Origin: Castor canadensis
Taxonomy: Eukaryota; Chordata; Mammalia; Rodentia; Castoridae
Assembly: GCF_047511655.1 (NCBI RefSeq)
Contig: NC_133392.1
Location: 21,900,001-21,964,000, forward strand
Reading direction: 5' to 3'
Length of the DNA: 64,000 nucleotides
The stretch's first letter is position 1; each line of letters begins with the position of its first letter. The notes beneath the pieces were generated by a model, which made no database searches, was not told the origin of the DNA, and saw only the letters and a program-made list of their open reading frames with translations. Positions 1 to 10,107 of the stretch are shown in pieces. The translations under genes and the position numbers were made by a program.

Positions 1-353
1 TATGGAAATGCAGGACATTAAATAAGAAAATAACACCTAGATTACTAAGTAGAATTGAGTCACTACTATAATTTTATCAAGCTTGCATAAATTCAAAGTT
101 TTTTCATTTACAATCCCAGTTTAACTTATTTCTTAGTATCTGGTGGGCATATACAACTATTTTTGGCTGATCTGGGTTTAAATCTTTTGCTGTCTTTGAA
201 GAAACCCCTATGAAAGACTTCTGTCATGTGAATTGGTGATGCCGGTTCTCTCTTTTCCTTACTCTTTGAAGCCAGAGTTCTAACCATGTTTTTAGACACA
301 GGCACCTCAAGTCTTAATCAAAAAGCTCATGATGTAAGAAGAGGGTCTGGCCA
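1..353. other. Unassigned sequence
   Basis: No open frame, repeat or RNA gene that I can recognise. It is the flank of the L1 insertion that follows; its last bases are one copy of that insertion's target-site duplication. Confidence 0.5.
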
Positions 354-364
354 GTAACTTTTCT

Positions 365-1146
365 TTCTTTTTTTAAATTATTCATTTATTCACATGTGCA
401 TACAACATTTGGGTCATTTCTCCCTCCTGCCCCTGCCCGCCCCCCTTCCAGGGAACCTGCTCTGCCTTTTTCTCCGGTTCCGTTGAAGAGCAGAAATAAG
501 CAATAATAAGAAAGACATAGCATTTTTGCTAGTTGAGATAAGGACAGCTATGCAGAGAGATTCCTAGCATGGCTTTCATGTACAAATGTGTTACAACCCA
601 GGTTGATTATTCTCTAACTGATCTTTACACTGGTTCCTGATCCCCTTCTCATGTGGACCTCTGTCACTTTAAGGTTTCTGTACTAATTCCTCTGGAGTGG
701 GGACATCAAATGCTTTCATGTTTTGGGTTTTCTATCTAACCCCGTACTTCCCGCATATGTTCTCCCCTTGTCATGTAACCCAAGTCCTACAACATTGCTG
801 CATTTACCCTAGATCTAAAGACCACATATGAGGGAGAACATATGATTTTTGGTCTTCTGAATCTGGCTAACCTCACTCAGAATGATGTTCTCCAGTTCCA
901 TCCATTTACTTGTAAATGATAAGATTTCATTTTTCTTCATGGCTAAGTAAAATTCCATTGTGTATAAGTACCACATTTTCTTGATCCATTTGTCAATAGT
1001 GGGGCATCTTGGTTGTTTCCATAACTGGCTATTGTGAATAGTGCTGCAATAAACATCGGGGTGCAGGTGCTTTTGGAGTAACCTGTGTCGCATTCATTTA
1101 GGTATATCCCCAGGAGTGGGATTGCTGGATCATATGGTAGATCTAT
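365..1146 (-). mobile_element. 5'-truncated L1, 3' end of ORF2 plus 3' UTR
   Basis: On the minus strand this reads from the last part of L1 ORF2 into the 3' UTR. Two overlapping frames (943-1140 and 815-1093) carry the typical L1 ORF2 C-terminal phrases [37 protein letters not shown] and MFSLICGL. They lie in different frames, so the copy is frameshifted. The 3' UTR contains the G-rich stretch and a short A-rich tail, seen as T-rich sequence at 361-376. An 11-base direct repeat, gtaacttttct, at 354-364 and 1147-1157 is the target-site duplication, which fixes both ends. This is a standard dead L1 insertion of about 780 bases and encodes no working enzyme. Confidence 0.9.
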
Positions 1147-1326
1147 GTAACTTTTCTGATAGAAGTGGCAGAGGTAGATGGTGATGGCTGTTTCTGGGCT
1201 TATAAGTGTGCTGGTACCATAATAATCACAGGCACTCAGTATGCAGGTTTCCGTTTCAGTGTGGTCAGTAGTGTAAACTGAAGTGTTTTGGCTGTAGAGT
1301 CCCGATGACAATTTGCTTCCACATCT
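1147..1326. other. Unassigned unique flank between L1 and SINE
   Basis: This is the other side of the L1 target site. Before the L1 arrived it was contiguous with sequence upstream of 353. The minus strand has an open frame across it that runs into the L1, but I recognise no protein and the composition does not argue for coding. Confidence 0.4.
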
Positions 1327-1663
1327 ATGTTTTTTTTTTCATTTGTTTTTGGCATACTGAGCTTTGAACTCAGGTCCTCATTTCTTGCTAGACAGGTGAT
1401 TTACCACTTGAGCCACACCCTGTCCCTTTTTGCTTTTTTAAAACTTATTTTTCATGCAGAATCTTATGTGTTTTCCCAGAGAAGTCTGGACAATGATTCT
1501 CCTCCATGCTTCTTGTGTAGCTGAAATGACAGGCACATGCACCCAAATTGCTTGAGATGGGGTCTCAATAACTTTTTCCCTGGCCTGGGCTTGAACTGTA
1601 ATCCTCCCAATTTCCAACTTTTGAGTAGCTAGGATTATAGGCATGGACCACTCTAACTGACCT
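1327..1663 (-). mobile_element. Composite B1-like/ID-like SINE
   Basis: Read on the minus strand it begins with a 7SL/B1-like left part (matches to the ctataatcctagctactca region), a second degenerate B1-like monomer, and then a tRNA-derived ID-like unit whose B box appears as gagttcaaagctcag, ending in an A-rich tail (T run at 1330-1338). The same order recurs at 4.1, 8.8 and 28.6 kb, so this is one family. It is a non-autonomous retroposon and depends on L1 enzymes. Confidence 0.8.
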
Positions 1664-2039
1664 ATGGTGTGTTTTAGGCTATCTTTTCTTGGCTGTGTTT
1701 ATGCTAAAACTTGTTCTGGAAACCTCCTTGTGTTTCTCTTTTTCGTTCTTCCAATTGCACAGTTTTCTTGCTAAAATCAGATTCTACCAGTTTCTGATTC
1801 TTGCAATCAGAAATACTGACTACAAAACATTTTACTTTTTGCATAAGGAGAAGATATCATAATCAATATCTTGCTGCTATATAGTATTTAAACGTATTTT
1901 AAGTGTCTTTATAATGTTTGAGCACATGTAATTTAATAAATAAAATATTTTGTTTATGTAGAAAAGTCATTTCTAAACATCCCTAGTGTATCTTTGCATG
2001 TGTGTGTATAGGTGTGTTATTTGTGATTTTATTTTCCCT
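1664..2039. other. Unassigned A+T-rich sequence
   Basis: No repeat family or coding signal recognised between the SINE and the old L1 fragment. Confidence 0.4.
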
Positions 2040-2290
2040 TTGGTAATTGCCAGAGATTTGTTTATTGGGTCAAAGGGGACAGGCAATTTTTCCATACATT
2101 ATATGCTGCCAAAGTGTTTTCATTAGATTTTTCGTAATTTTAATGCCACCAGGAGCGTGTAGGATTTTCAATCTCATTATATCCTTATTTGCATGGAATA
2201 GTAATGTACAATATACATTCTCTAATATTCTTTCTCTGTACATAACTCTTTTATGTGGGCATACATATATAAAGCACTTTGCAGTTCTAA
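2040..2290 (-). mobile_element. Old L1 ORF2 3' fragment (L1ME-like)
   Basis: The plus strand here reads like antisense of ancient L1 ORF2 C-terminal DNA: a 'ttgggtcaaagggg' phrase followed about 40 bases later by a gctgccaaagtgttttc phrase and then a 'taatgccaccagga' phrase, in the order and spacing of old L1 3' ends. Divergence is high and the ends are not defined. Confidence 0.45.
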
Positions 2291-3809
2291 CTTGTACTCT
2301 GAATGTGAGTACATTCATACATTTATTTACTACTTGTGAATTCCACTGATTTTCTGTTCACAAAACAAGAACCTCTCATGCAGACAGCTAAGGAAGAGAT
2401 GTGTTACTGAGGCTTGTGATATTTCCAACATCTGGGATTTCAAAAAATTTATAGCTAGCCACCAGCTTGAGAGGATGAGGTAGGAAGGGGATTCAAGAGG
2501 GGGAAGTCAAAGTAAACACCCTTTGAGTCCTTTTTAATGCTGAGAATTCGACACCTCCAGCTGGAGAAAGGACACATGGCAACACACTGTGCCTGAAAGT
2601 ACAAAATTCAGAGTAGAAACATCTTCAAGGTGACTCTTTCCTCCTTTTAAACATTGCCCTCATGGCCTAATTTTCTCTCCTTTTTAAATTTTACTGCTTC
2701 TTAAAGAATGTAATCATGATAACATTTCTCTAATGGTCACTTTTTGATTAGCTCTTTTAAGCCCAGCCAAGTTTAACTGGGCATTTACTTTCTTTCATCT
2801 CCAGGGTCTGGAGATCTTGCATTGTTGCTTCAAAAAGCAGAATTTTCTATCAGTAAGTTGCTTTTGAAAGAAGGTAACAATAAGTAGAGATAGGAATGGA
2901 TGGGAAATGTGGTGTGTAAGAGATAACAAAAAATATGGATTAGATAAAATGCTGTCTGTTCTCCTTAGTAGCTAGGCCAGTTTCACAGTTTACTTTACTT
3001 AACACGCAACAATTTCAAGGCACCCATTTGCATGCAACATGAAAATGTGGTTACAAATGCTCTTCAACATGCAGCGTGTTTATATCTTGATAAAAATGTC
3101 ACATGTTGAAAATATCATAAATGGAGAATGTATGTAATAATCCTAACCTAGAGACATCACAGCTTAGTCTGGGCTACCTTAAACATGCTCAGAACTCTCA
3201 CATTACCAAGAGTGGGCAAACTCAACTAACACAATAGAGAATTGTATAGCTCATGCAATTTTACAGGAAGTGAAAAGGACAGTTGTGTGGGTACACTTTC
3301 ACACCATTATGAAGTTGAAAAACTCATAAACTCAACCATTCTTAGGTTGGGACTATTCATATTTTGATCTGTTTTGTTTGCTTGGTTTCTTTCAATATGG
3401 GAATTCTTTGTTTGATTTGCTTTTTCTTCAAACATTCATGAAAAGATTAGAATGAATTAGACCAGAAAGGGCTCTATTGCTCTGAATGAGAAGCCAAAGC
3501 AGTGAAAAGAGGCAGAGGCCAGCACAGAAGGCCCACGCTGACCCACAGGGACGTACCGCATCTGCGTGTCTGTAAAGATATTGTTCACAGTACAAATGGG
3601 GACGGGGGAGAGAGGAAAGAGTTCCTTTTGCTTCTCATAGACGAATAGCTATTTTTATTGAAAACACGTGACTGATGAGAATCTCTTGGGATTGCAATGG
3701 CCACAGAATAATGAAGTCAACAAATTTGTCTTTTAAACTGTAAATAGATAATGTTTAGTCATTCAAAAGAAGTGTGAAAAAACATTACATAGATAACTCT
3801 GTAGAATCA
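2291..3809. other. Unassigned intergenic sequence
   Basis: About 1.5 kb without a recognisable gene, RNA or clear repeat. Short open frames look random. Confidence 0.45.
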
Positions 3810-3960
3810 GCATCAGATCAGGAGGATACAGTCTCATTCTGGTTCTGTACTGAGTTACTGAGTGGCTAGATTCATGCCTTCATATGTTTGGGCACTAGTT
3901 TCTGCAACAGTAAAATGAGAGGACTAGATTGATAGTTTTCATGATCATTGTCAACTAAAA
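3810..3960 (+). mobile_element. MIR SINE fragment
   Basis: It contains the MIR layout: 'ttctggttctgtactgagttactgagtggct' is the decayed core start, and 'agtttctgcaacagtaaaatgagagga' corresponds to the MIR 'cagtttcctcatctgtaaaatgggga' region. MIR is an ancient mammalian tRNA-derived SINE; this copy is heavily diverged. Confidence 0.55.
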
Positions 3961-4010
3961 TTTTATAAAGTGGCATGTTTCATGGCTTAAAAATCACTAA
4001 ATATTCAGTG

Positions 4011-4105
4011 TTATATATTGAATTTTCACCATGTACTGTGCACATCGCTTCATGTGGTTATGTCATTTTATTTTCTCAACACTGTCTTTCTCATGAAGTC
4101 ACTAT
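4011..4105 (+). mobile_element. MIR/L2-type 3' fragment, arm of an inverted pair
   Basis: It resembles the MIR tail that reads through 'tactgtgcacatcgcttcatgtggttatgtcatttt' into a decayed 'cctcacaacaaccc' region. Positions 4011-4080 match the reverse complement of 4769-4838 with only a few mismatches and one short indel, which is much closer than two independent MIR copies usually are. Confidence 0.5.
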
Positions 4106-4121
4106 TCAAACTTTGGAATCA

Positions 4122-4450
4122 GAGGCTGGGAATGGTGACTCAAGCATATAATCATAGCTAACTTGGGTTGGTAGGCAGAGATTAGGAGCATCATGGTTTG
4201 ATGCCAGACTGGACAAAAAAATTAAAGAGACCCATCTCAATGAATGGATGGGCGCAGTGGCATATGCTTTTTCATCACAGCAATGCAGGAAAGTACCAAT
4301 AGAAGGAATGTGGTCCAGATCCACCCAGGCATAAAGCAAAACTCTATTTAAAAAAAAAAAAAGGCTAGGGAGTGGCTTAAGTGGTAGAGCACGCCTACAT
4401 AGCAAGGAGAAAAACAAATAAATATATAACCTCTCCCCCACCAAAAAAAC
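4122..4450 (+). mobile_element. Composite B1-like/ID-like SINE
   Basis: Plus-strand copy in the full order: B1-like monomer from about 4122 ('tggtgactcaagcatataatc'), second monomer from about 4248 ('gggcgcagtggcatatgc'), an A run at 4350-4361, then the ID-like unit with an A-box-like 'gtggcttaagtggtagagc' and an A-rich end near 4450. It sits between the two arms of the MIR-like inverted pair. Confidence 0.8.
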
Positions 4451-4739
4451 CTTGTGGGATCAGAATATATTTTGTGTTGGCCATAAGAATATTAATCAAT
4501 GGAATACAAAGGAGACTTTTCATAAGATTCCCATGCAAACCCTGTCTATGCTTAGCCCCAGCTGCTCTGGCTCTAGTTGGTGGTAGTGCCTAACTCTTCT
4601 GTGGTTGACCAACTAAACACTGTACTGTGTCATCAAGTCGGTGCTGGAATCATGACCTGAACATGCTCATTTCCTGGTCTTATCAACCTAGGTTCTCGTT
4701 TAATCCCTCACAACTTATTCTTTTCAGCTGGGAAACTAG

Positions 4740-4850
4740 CATAAAATTTATGGCTATTCTTTCTGGTAATTGAGAAAATAAAATGACAATCACATGAAGC
4801 GATGTGCATAGTACATAGCGAAAATTCAATAAATAACACAAATATAATCT
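4740..4850 (-). mobile_element. MIR/L2-type 3' fragment, second arm of an inverted pair
   Basis: Read in plus it shows the MIR end 'gcatagtacatagcgaaaattcaataaata'. It mirrors 4011-4080 almost base for base on the opposite strand. Confidence 0.5.
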
Positions 4851-5400
4851 TATATTTTCTCCATTATATTGATCACCTATTCTGCCAAACAAATGGCTAG
4901 TGTCTGAAATTAATATAGTTTCTTCAGCTTTCTTCTGATTAGTGTTAGTGTGGTAAATGTTCTTCTATCCCTTTACTTTCAATCTAGCTGATACTTTATA
5001 TTTAAGGTGTTTTGTTGTTAACATTTGTTTGGTCTCTTTCTCTCTCTTTTCCTGCTTTGATGAGAGAAAAGAAAAAAAAAAAAGATCTATTCCTAATAAA
5101 GACGTTTAGCTTTTTACGTTTTTCTGCTCAAGAATTTCACCCAGGATACTATATTTTGTCTTCTGTCTCCTTTTTCTTCTCTCAACTGTGAAAGTTTCTA
5201 AATCATTATTTTTGTTTTGATTGTCTTGATAGTTTTGATTACTGGTAATGTATTTTTCAGAATGTCCCTCAATTTGGATTTGTGTATTGTTCTCACACAT
5301 AGACCCTAGTTATGGGTGTTGGGGAATAGAATCTCATTAATAAAATGTAGCTTTAATTATACCACATAAAGGGTAGATACTACTAACCTGGCATATGATT

Positions 5401-5605
5401 GGTTTTTTATTTTGCCATACTAGAGATTGAACCCAAGACCCTGTGCTTACCAGTCAAGTGCTCTATTAAATAAGCTATACTCCCAGACCTTTATTTTTTG
5501 TCTTGGTTTGGAGGTAGGGTTTCATTGCTACTTTTCCTTGGTGCTGGCTTTGAACTCCTGAGTATCTGGGAGCAAAGGTATTGGTTACCATGCCTGGCTG
5601 ACATC
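5401..5605 (-). mobile_element. Composite ID-like/B1-like SINE, partial
   Basis: In plus orientation it starts with antisense ID ('gccatactagagattgaaccc', then 'caagtgctctattaaataagctatactcccag') and continues into one antisense B1-like monomer ending 'ggttaccatgcctggctga'. It is shorter than the 330-base full copies, with one B1 monomer missing or decayed. Confidence 0.7.
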
Positions 5606-5879
5606 AATGTTAACTTTGGTCACCCGACTGCAGTAGTGTTTCTCAGGTTTCTCTATTGTAAAGTTATTCTTCCCCACTTCTGCCTCACATGTTTTGGAAA
5701 ACAGCTGATAGGAGGAGTTATGCTTCACTTCCTCCAAGGAAAACATCTCTCAATCTATCACTCATTTGGAACTCATGCTTGAAAGGTTTTTTTGTATCTT
5801 CTCCCCGTTTGTTGTTCAATTACTAAGTGTTTTAATTATGTGGACTTAGTTTTTGATTGCTGTTTAACATTTAATTTTA

Positions 5880-6430
5880 TGGATGTACCTCTCTGTTTCT
5901 TCACTCACTAACCTACTGAAGAGCATTTTGGTTGATGCCAGGTAATTATGAATAAAGATGCTGTAAGGTTGGCATGGGGAACACACCAGTAGTCCCAATG
6001 ACTTGGGAGACAGAGATTGGGAGGGTTGTTATTGAGACCAGCCCTGGAAAAGCAAGCTTGGAGTGGTGGTTCATGTCTGCAATCCCAGCTGTGGTAGAGG
6101 CATAGGTACAAAGATTGTGATCTGAGGTTGGCCCCAAGCCATTATGAGATCCTACCTGAAAAATAACTAAACAAACAAACAAACAAACAAACAAAAAAGG
6201 CTATGGGCATAGTTCAAGAGGCTTTTCAGGGTGAGCATCAATTTTAAAGTAAGTATCTAGTGGTCCAGTTCCTAAATTGTATGCTGAGACTGCATTTAGT
6301 TTTATAAGAAACTGTTAGTCTATTTTCCAAAGTTTCTGTACTGTTTCACATCTTCACCAGCAACAGGACTGAAAATTTCTATTCTATACCCTCATGAAAA
6401 AAGTTGTATTTTTAAATTTGTACATTTGTA
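5880..6430 (-). mobile_element. Old L1 ORF2 3' fragment interrupted by a SINE
   Basis: Antisense L1 ORF2 C-terminal phrases lie on both sides of a SINE: 'tatgaataaagatgctgtaa' on the left, and 'tattttccaaagtttctgtactgtttcacatcttcaccagcaacag' on the right. Both halves belong to the usual antisense L1 sequence around the ORF2 end, so the SINE at 5962-6240 inserted into an older L1. Confidence 0.65.
5962..6240 (+). mobile_element. Composite B1-like/ID-like SINE inserted in L1
   Basis: Plus-strand copy: B1-like monomer from 5962, a second from about 6060 ('gagtggtggttcatgtctgc'), a polymorphism-prone (AAAC)n spacer at 6168-6196, and a decayed ID-like unit ('ggctatgggcatagttcaagaggc'). Confidence 0.75.
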
Positions 6431-6840
6431 TTTTTAATTTTTATATTTAATTTAAAGACATTTTAATGGGCATAGAGTGAATAAATAAGCATTTTTAATA
6501 TGACTTTTATCTCTAACATTGTCTTCACATTTATAATTCTTTTAAATATTTTATGGGTTGTCTTATATTTAATATATATTAAAACAAATCTAAGGCCACC
6601 TGTAAGCAATATTACACTTGTTCATATGACGTGAAGATGCTATGCAACAGAATATCCCCAATTCCTTTCTTCCTGTAGCTCTGATATTGACATTCATATC
6701 ACACACACACATACAGAAACTGAAAAATTATATTTATTTTCATCCATTTCTTCAAGTTTCTGGCCTAATTCCTTCCTTCTAACCGAAGAATTTCTTTTAA
6801 AATTTCTTACAGAGCAAGGAGGTTCCTTGATTTTTTGTGT

Positions 6841-7383
6841 TTTTCTTTTTCTTTTTTTTTAGTTCACATCTTTTATTAATCCATTCACAATTACTTGTCT
6901 TCTGGTTTATTGAATCAGTAAGTCAGACAACACTTGCCACAGTAGTGTCTGTCGATGTGGGTAGCCGTAAAAACTCCAGCACCACATTCATCTGAAGGAC
7001 ACTTACAGCAAAGGTGACTAATTTTGCCATTTTCATGGAACTTACAATATTTCAGGACGGCCAACTTAATCTTCTTTCTCTTATGCTTATTCTTCTTGGG
7101 AGCGGTGTAGTACTTCTTCTTCCTTTTCTTAGCACCACCATGAAGTCTCAACACAAGATGAACGGTGGACTCCTTTTGAATGTTGTAGTCCAGTTGCTTA
7201 CCAGCAAAGATCAGTCTTTGCTGCTCAGGAGGAATTCCTTCCTTATCCTGGATCTTGGCCTTGACATTTTCTATAGTATCCGAGGGCTCAACTTCGAGTG
7301 TGATGGTCTTCTCAGTAAGGGTTTTTATGAAAATCTGCATCTTGGTGGCAGTTGCACTGCAGACGGTGGATCGTAAAGGATGT
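6841..7383 (-). pseudogene. RPS27A: Processed pseudogene of RPS27A (ubiquitin-S27a fusion)
   Basis: The parent gene makes ubiquitin fused to small-subunit ribosomal protein S27a. Here the minus strand reads from the parental-type Met at 7338-7340 (MQIFIKTLT) through ubiquitin to LRLHGG and into the S27a tail with its basic AKKRKKK stretch and the zinc-binding cysteines ([16 protein letters not shown]). Signs of a dead retrocopy: no introns; a 21-base in-frame deletion removing seven residues after KQL; Arg-to-His before the Gly-Gly; several Arg losses in S27a; and a Cys-to-stop change at 6915-6917, seven codons before the parental stop at 6891-6893. Parental-like 5' UTR reaches about 7380. 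The 3' UTR has AATAAA (complement at 6872-6877), then an A-rich tail (6841-6860). Near-identical target-site copies lie at 6823-6838 and 7384-7398. The open frame extends upstream to 7475, but that part is host L1 DNA. Confidence 0.96.
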
Positions 7384-7989
7384 TTCCTTGTTTTTTGTTT
7401 GAGCAAGGCTGTAGTTTTCCTTCTCTTATTGAAGAAATTTTTCACTAGATCTAGAATTTTATCTTGGCATTTCATCTTTGCTTTTATTCTTTGTGTGAGT
7501 GCGTGTGTGTTTCTCTATTAGCCCATTGAAGATTTTCTCTCTTGTCTTTTTTACTTGCATTGTCTCTGATAAAAAGTATGCTGAAATTGTTTTCCTTATT
7601 TCTTTATAGGTAAAGTGCCTTTTACCCCCACAGGTACCTTCAAGCTTTCTAGTTGTCTTTTGTTTTCTGTGACTTGTATGTGATATGCCTTGGTGTTTTG
7701 TTGTTGTTTTTTCTTTGTCTTTTGTGTTCATCTTACTTGATATTCTCTGACATTATTGGATCTATCCTTTATTGTCTGTTACTGACCTTTGAAATGTTCA
7801 ACCATTATTACCAAGTGTTTCTTTTGCTTCCTCTCTCTGTCTTTCCCTTCCAATTATATGCACATTCGTTGTTTTTTACACTTAAGCAGCTTTTGGATAT
7901 TCTGGAATTTTTCATAATATTTTCTCTATTTGCCTTTCATTTTAGATAATTTCTATTGACTTGTGTTTACGTTTACTGATTCTTTACTG

Positions 7990-8375
7990 GGGTTGCACTA
8001 ACCAAAGTAAAGTATACTTACAGTGGGCATACATCAAGAAACCCTTATGAATATTAACTTTGGAATTAATAATGAAAGACAGAACTGGAAAATAGGTGCA
8101 ATGTGTGTGTGTGTGTGTGTGTGTGTACTAGTGGGAGGTTGGAGGGTGAATGGAGGAGATGAAGGTGAGGGAATATGGTTGATGGGCTTCATAGACATAT
8201 ACAAAATAGAACAATGAAACTTCTTGCAGTTGCTCTAAGTGGGGTGTGTAGGGAGACTTGGGGTGGGGAATTGGTGAGGGCAATCTAACCAATGTACAAT
8301 GAAAGCCTGTTTAAAGTTGTCACAATGAATTCTCCCTGTACAATGAATATATCCTAATAAAAATTAAAAAGTAGA
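7990..8375 (+). mobile_element. L1-type 3' UTR tail, truncated insertion
   Basis: It ends with 'ttgtcacaatgaattctccctgtacaatgaatatatcctaataaaaatt', an older variant of the 3' end seen at 16.0, 25.8, 36.9, 42.1 and 48.4 kb (ttgtaaatgtcacaatgtac ... aataaaa). The body is G-rich and includes a (GT)n run. It splits the ancient antisense L1 around it. Confidence 0.55.
8101..8127 (+). repeat. (GT)n microsatellite
   Basis: An uninterrupted run of about 12-13 GT units inside the L1-type 3' UTR. Confidence 0.95.
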
Positions 8376-8814
8376 TTTTTTCTTCAGTTGAGTCTGACAT
8401 GAGTCCATTCACGCTACCATTTCTCTTACCAAGTTTTTATTTCAAATATTTCTTTGTGATTCTCTCTTTTATTGGCCATCTCTCTGCTCAAGATCCTCAC
8501 CTGGTCATGTATGTTGTGTTCCTTTTCATTGGAATTTTAACATTTTTATCATATTTATTTTCAGTTGTCTGACTGAAATCCCATCTATGTTATATATGAA
8601 TCTGGTCCCAGTTATTGCATTTCCACTTAAGAATTTTTTCCTTGCCTATAATCTTGTTGTTGAAAATCAGCATGTTTTATAGTTATAAACAGATGAAAAA
8701 GATTGGTAGCTAGTGTGAGAATTTATGTTAAATTCTCAAGAGATGGACTAAATATATATGTATTATTTGTTGTAGTTTTGGGACAAAATGTTTAAGATTA
8801 CTCTGGTGATATTA

Positions 8815-9128
8815 TTTATTTATTGGTGGTACATGGTTTGAACTCAGGTCTTCCACTTGGTAGACAGGTGCACTTGCACTTGATCTACATTCCCAGCTCA
8901 TTTTGCTTTAGTTATTTTTTCAAGTGGAGTCTCATATTTAACCACAATTATTTTATTTATTCCTCCTTCACAGCTGGAATGACAGGTGTGTACCAATGTG
9001 GTGAACTTATTGGTTGAGATGGGTTCTTGCTAGCTTTTTGTAGGAGGCTGGCCTCAAATGTCGATACTCCTGTGTATACGCTCTCAAGTAGCTGGGATTA
9101 TAGGCATGAGCCACTGCACACTGGTCCT
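8815..9128 (-). mobile_element. Composite B1-like/ID-like SINE
   Basis: Antisense ID unit first ('ggtttgaactcaggtcttcc'), then two antisense B1-like monomers, the last ending 'gtagctgggattataggcatgagccactgcacactgg'. It is a full-length, fairly well preserved copy. Confidence 0.85.
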
Positions 9129-9800
9129 CATGGCCTCATTTTTGTCCCCTTTCTTGGCTTTCAGGTTTTTCTTGGTGCTTCTCCTCGGGAGATTGTGCTT
9201 TTTGCAATTTTTCCAAATGTAATCCACTATTATTTTTACTGAAAGCTTATTATCACCATGTAGATGGTTTTCTTCTTGTGATTATTGCTCAATATTTAGA
9301 ATGTAAGTTGAATCTGTTTTTTAGTGGTGCAGCCTTCACCATACTTCTGTTTTTACTTCAAGAAACCTGCTTTTATTCTTTATGCTCCTTAAACTTTTCC
9401 CAATTGCAGTGTGTATCTTCTGCTATCCACAGTTTTCGTCCTGAAAAACCATCCCCTTGTACATTATAGTTTTTAGTTTATTTCCACACATAAGATAGGG
9501 AAACTGGATTGGGGCTGGAGCAGAGTAGCACTTAGAATAAAGTTTCTTCCCCTTGTTTTTCTTGAGGTTTAGTGTTATATGCTAGAGAAATCAATTTGAG
9601 AGCCAATTTCATTATAAAAACATACACTTCCCCTTCCTATTGTCTAGCAGGAATTGTGCTCAGATTTACCCTATTCTCCTATAAGACACTGGGGGAGTTC
9701 CACCTTGAAAAATGCGGGGACCCTCCTCTGACCGCAATTTGCAGCAGCTTGTTTCTGGACTAGCCCACATCAGCCCACAATAAGCCACCAGCTATTCATA

Positions 9801-10107
9801 GATGCTTCCATTTTTGTGTTCCTAGGGTTTATGGCACACAATCCCTTCTACTCCAGACAAACTCTCAATTCTTGTGTCTGCTTTGATGCTTGCTTCTCCA
9901 AATTTTGATATGATAGTTTGTCCTGAAACTTCAGTTAAGTGATTGGATGAATAAAAATACTACTTTTTGCATTTTCCCAGCTTTTCTTGTTATAAGAATG
10001 AGAATGCTTTCTCCAAGTTCTTTATATATCTGGGCTGAACCCAGAAGCCCCTCACTACATTTTTAAATACCCTCCTCTGTAGTATACCAAAGCAAATATT
10101 ACATTAC
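9801..10107. other. Unassigned sequence
   Basis: No repeat or coding signal recognised. The direct 'attac' iterations at its end border the polyadenylation-signal side of the next entry. Confidence 0.35.

Larger units (their letters stand above)
6540..9800 (-). mobile_element. Ancient L1 3' UTR (L1M-type), split into several pieces
   Basis: Plus-strand sequence on both sides of three later insertions reads as antisense of an old L1M-type 3' UTR: 'tttcttttaaaatttcttacagagcaagg' before the RPS27A retrocopy; then, after it, 'tattggatctatcc', 'ttccaattatatgcacattcg' and 'ttcattttagataatttctattg'; 'gttttatttcaaatatttctttgtgattctctc' after 8380; and pyrimidine-rich remnants after the SINE at 9128. 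The order fits one element broken by the pseudogene (6841-7383), an L1 3' end (7990-8375) and a SINE (8815-9128). The 9.2-9.8 kb part is the least certain. Confidence 0.55.

Noticed and set aside
1147..1326. Considered as an immunoglobulin or T-cell-receptor V fragment because of an ACDYYGTSTL-like reading
   Set aside because: No conserved framework cysteines or tryptophan at correct spacing and no recombination signal.
7014..7521. Plus-strand open frames over the RPS27A retrocopy
   Set aside because: They are antisense shadows of the ubiquitin-S27a frame.
7459..7731. Minus-strand 90-codon frame
   Set aside because: It lies in the ancient L1 3' UTR; lysine/threonine-rich low-complexity reading, no protein family.
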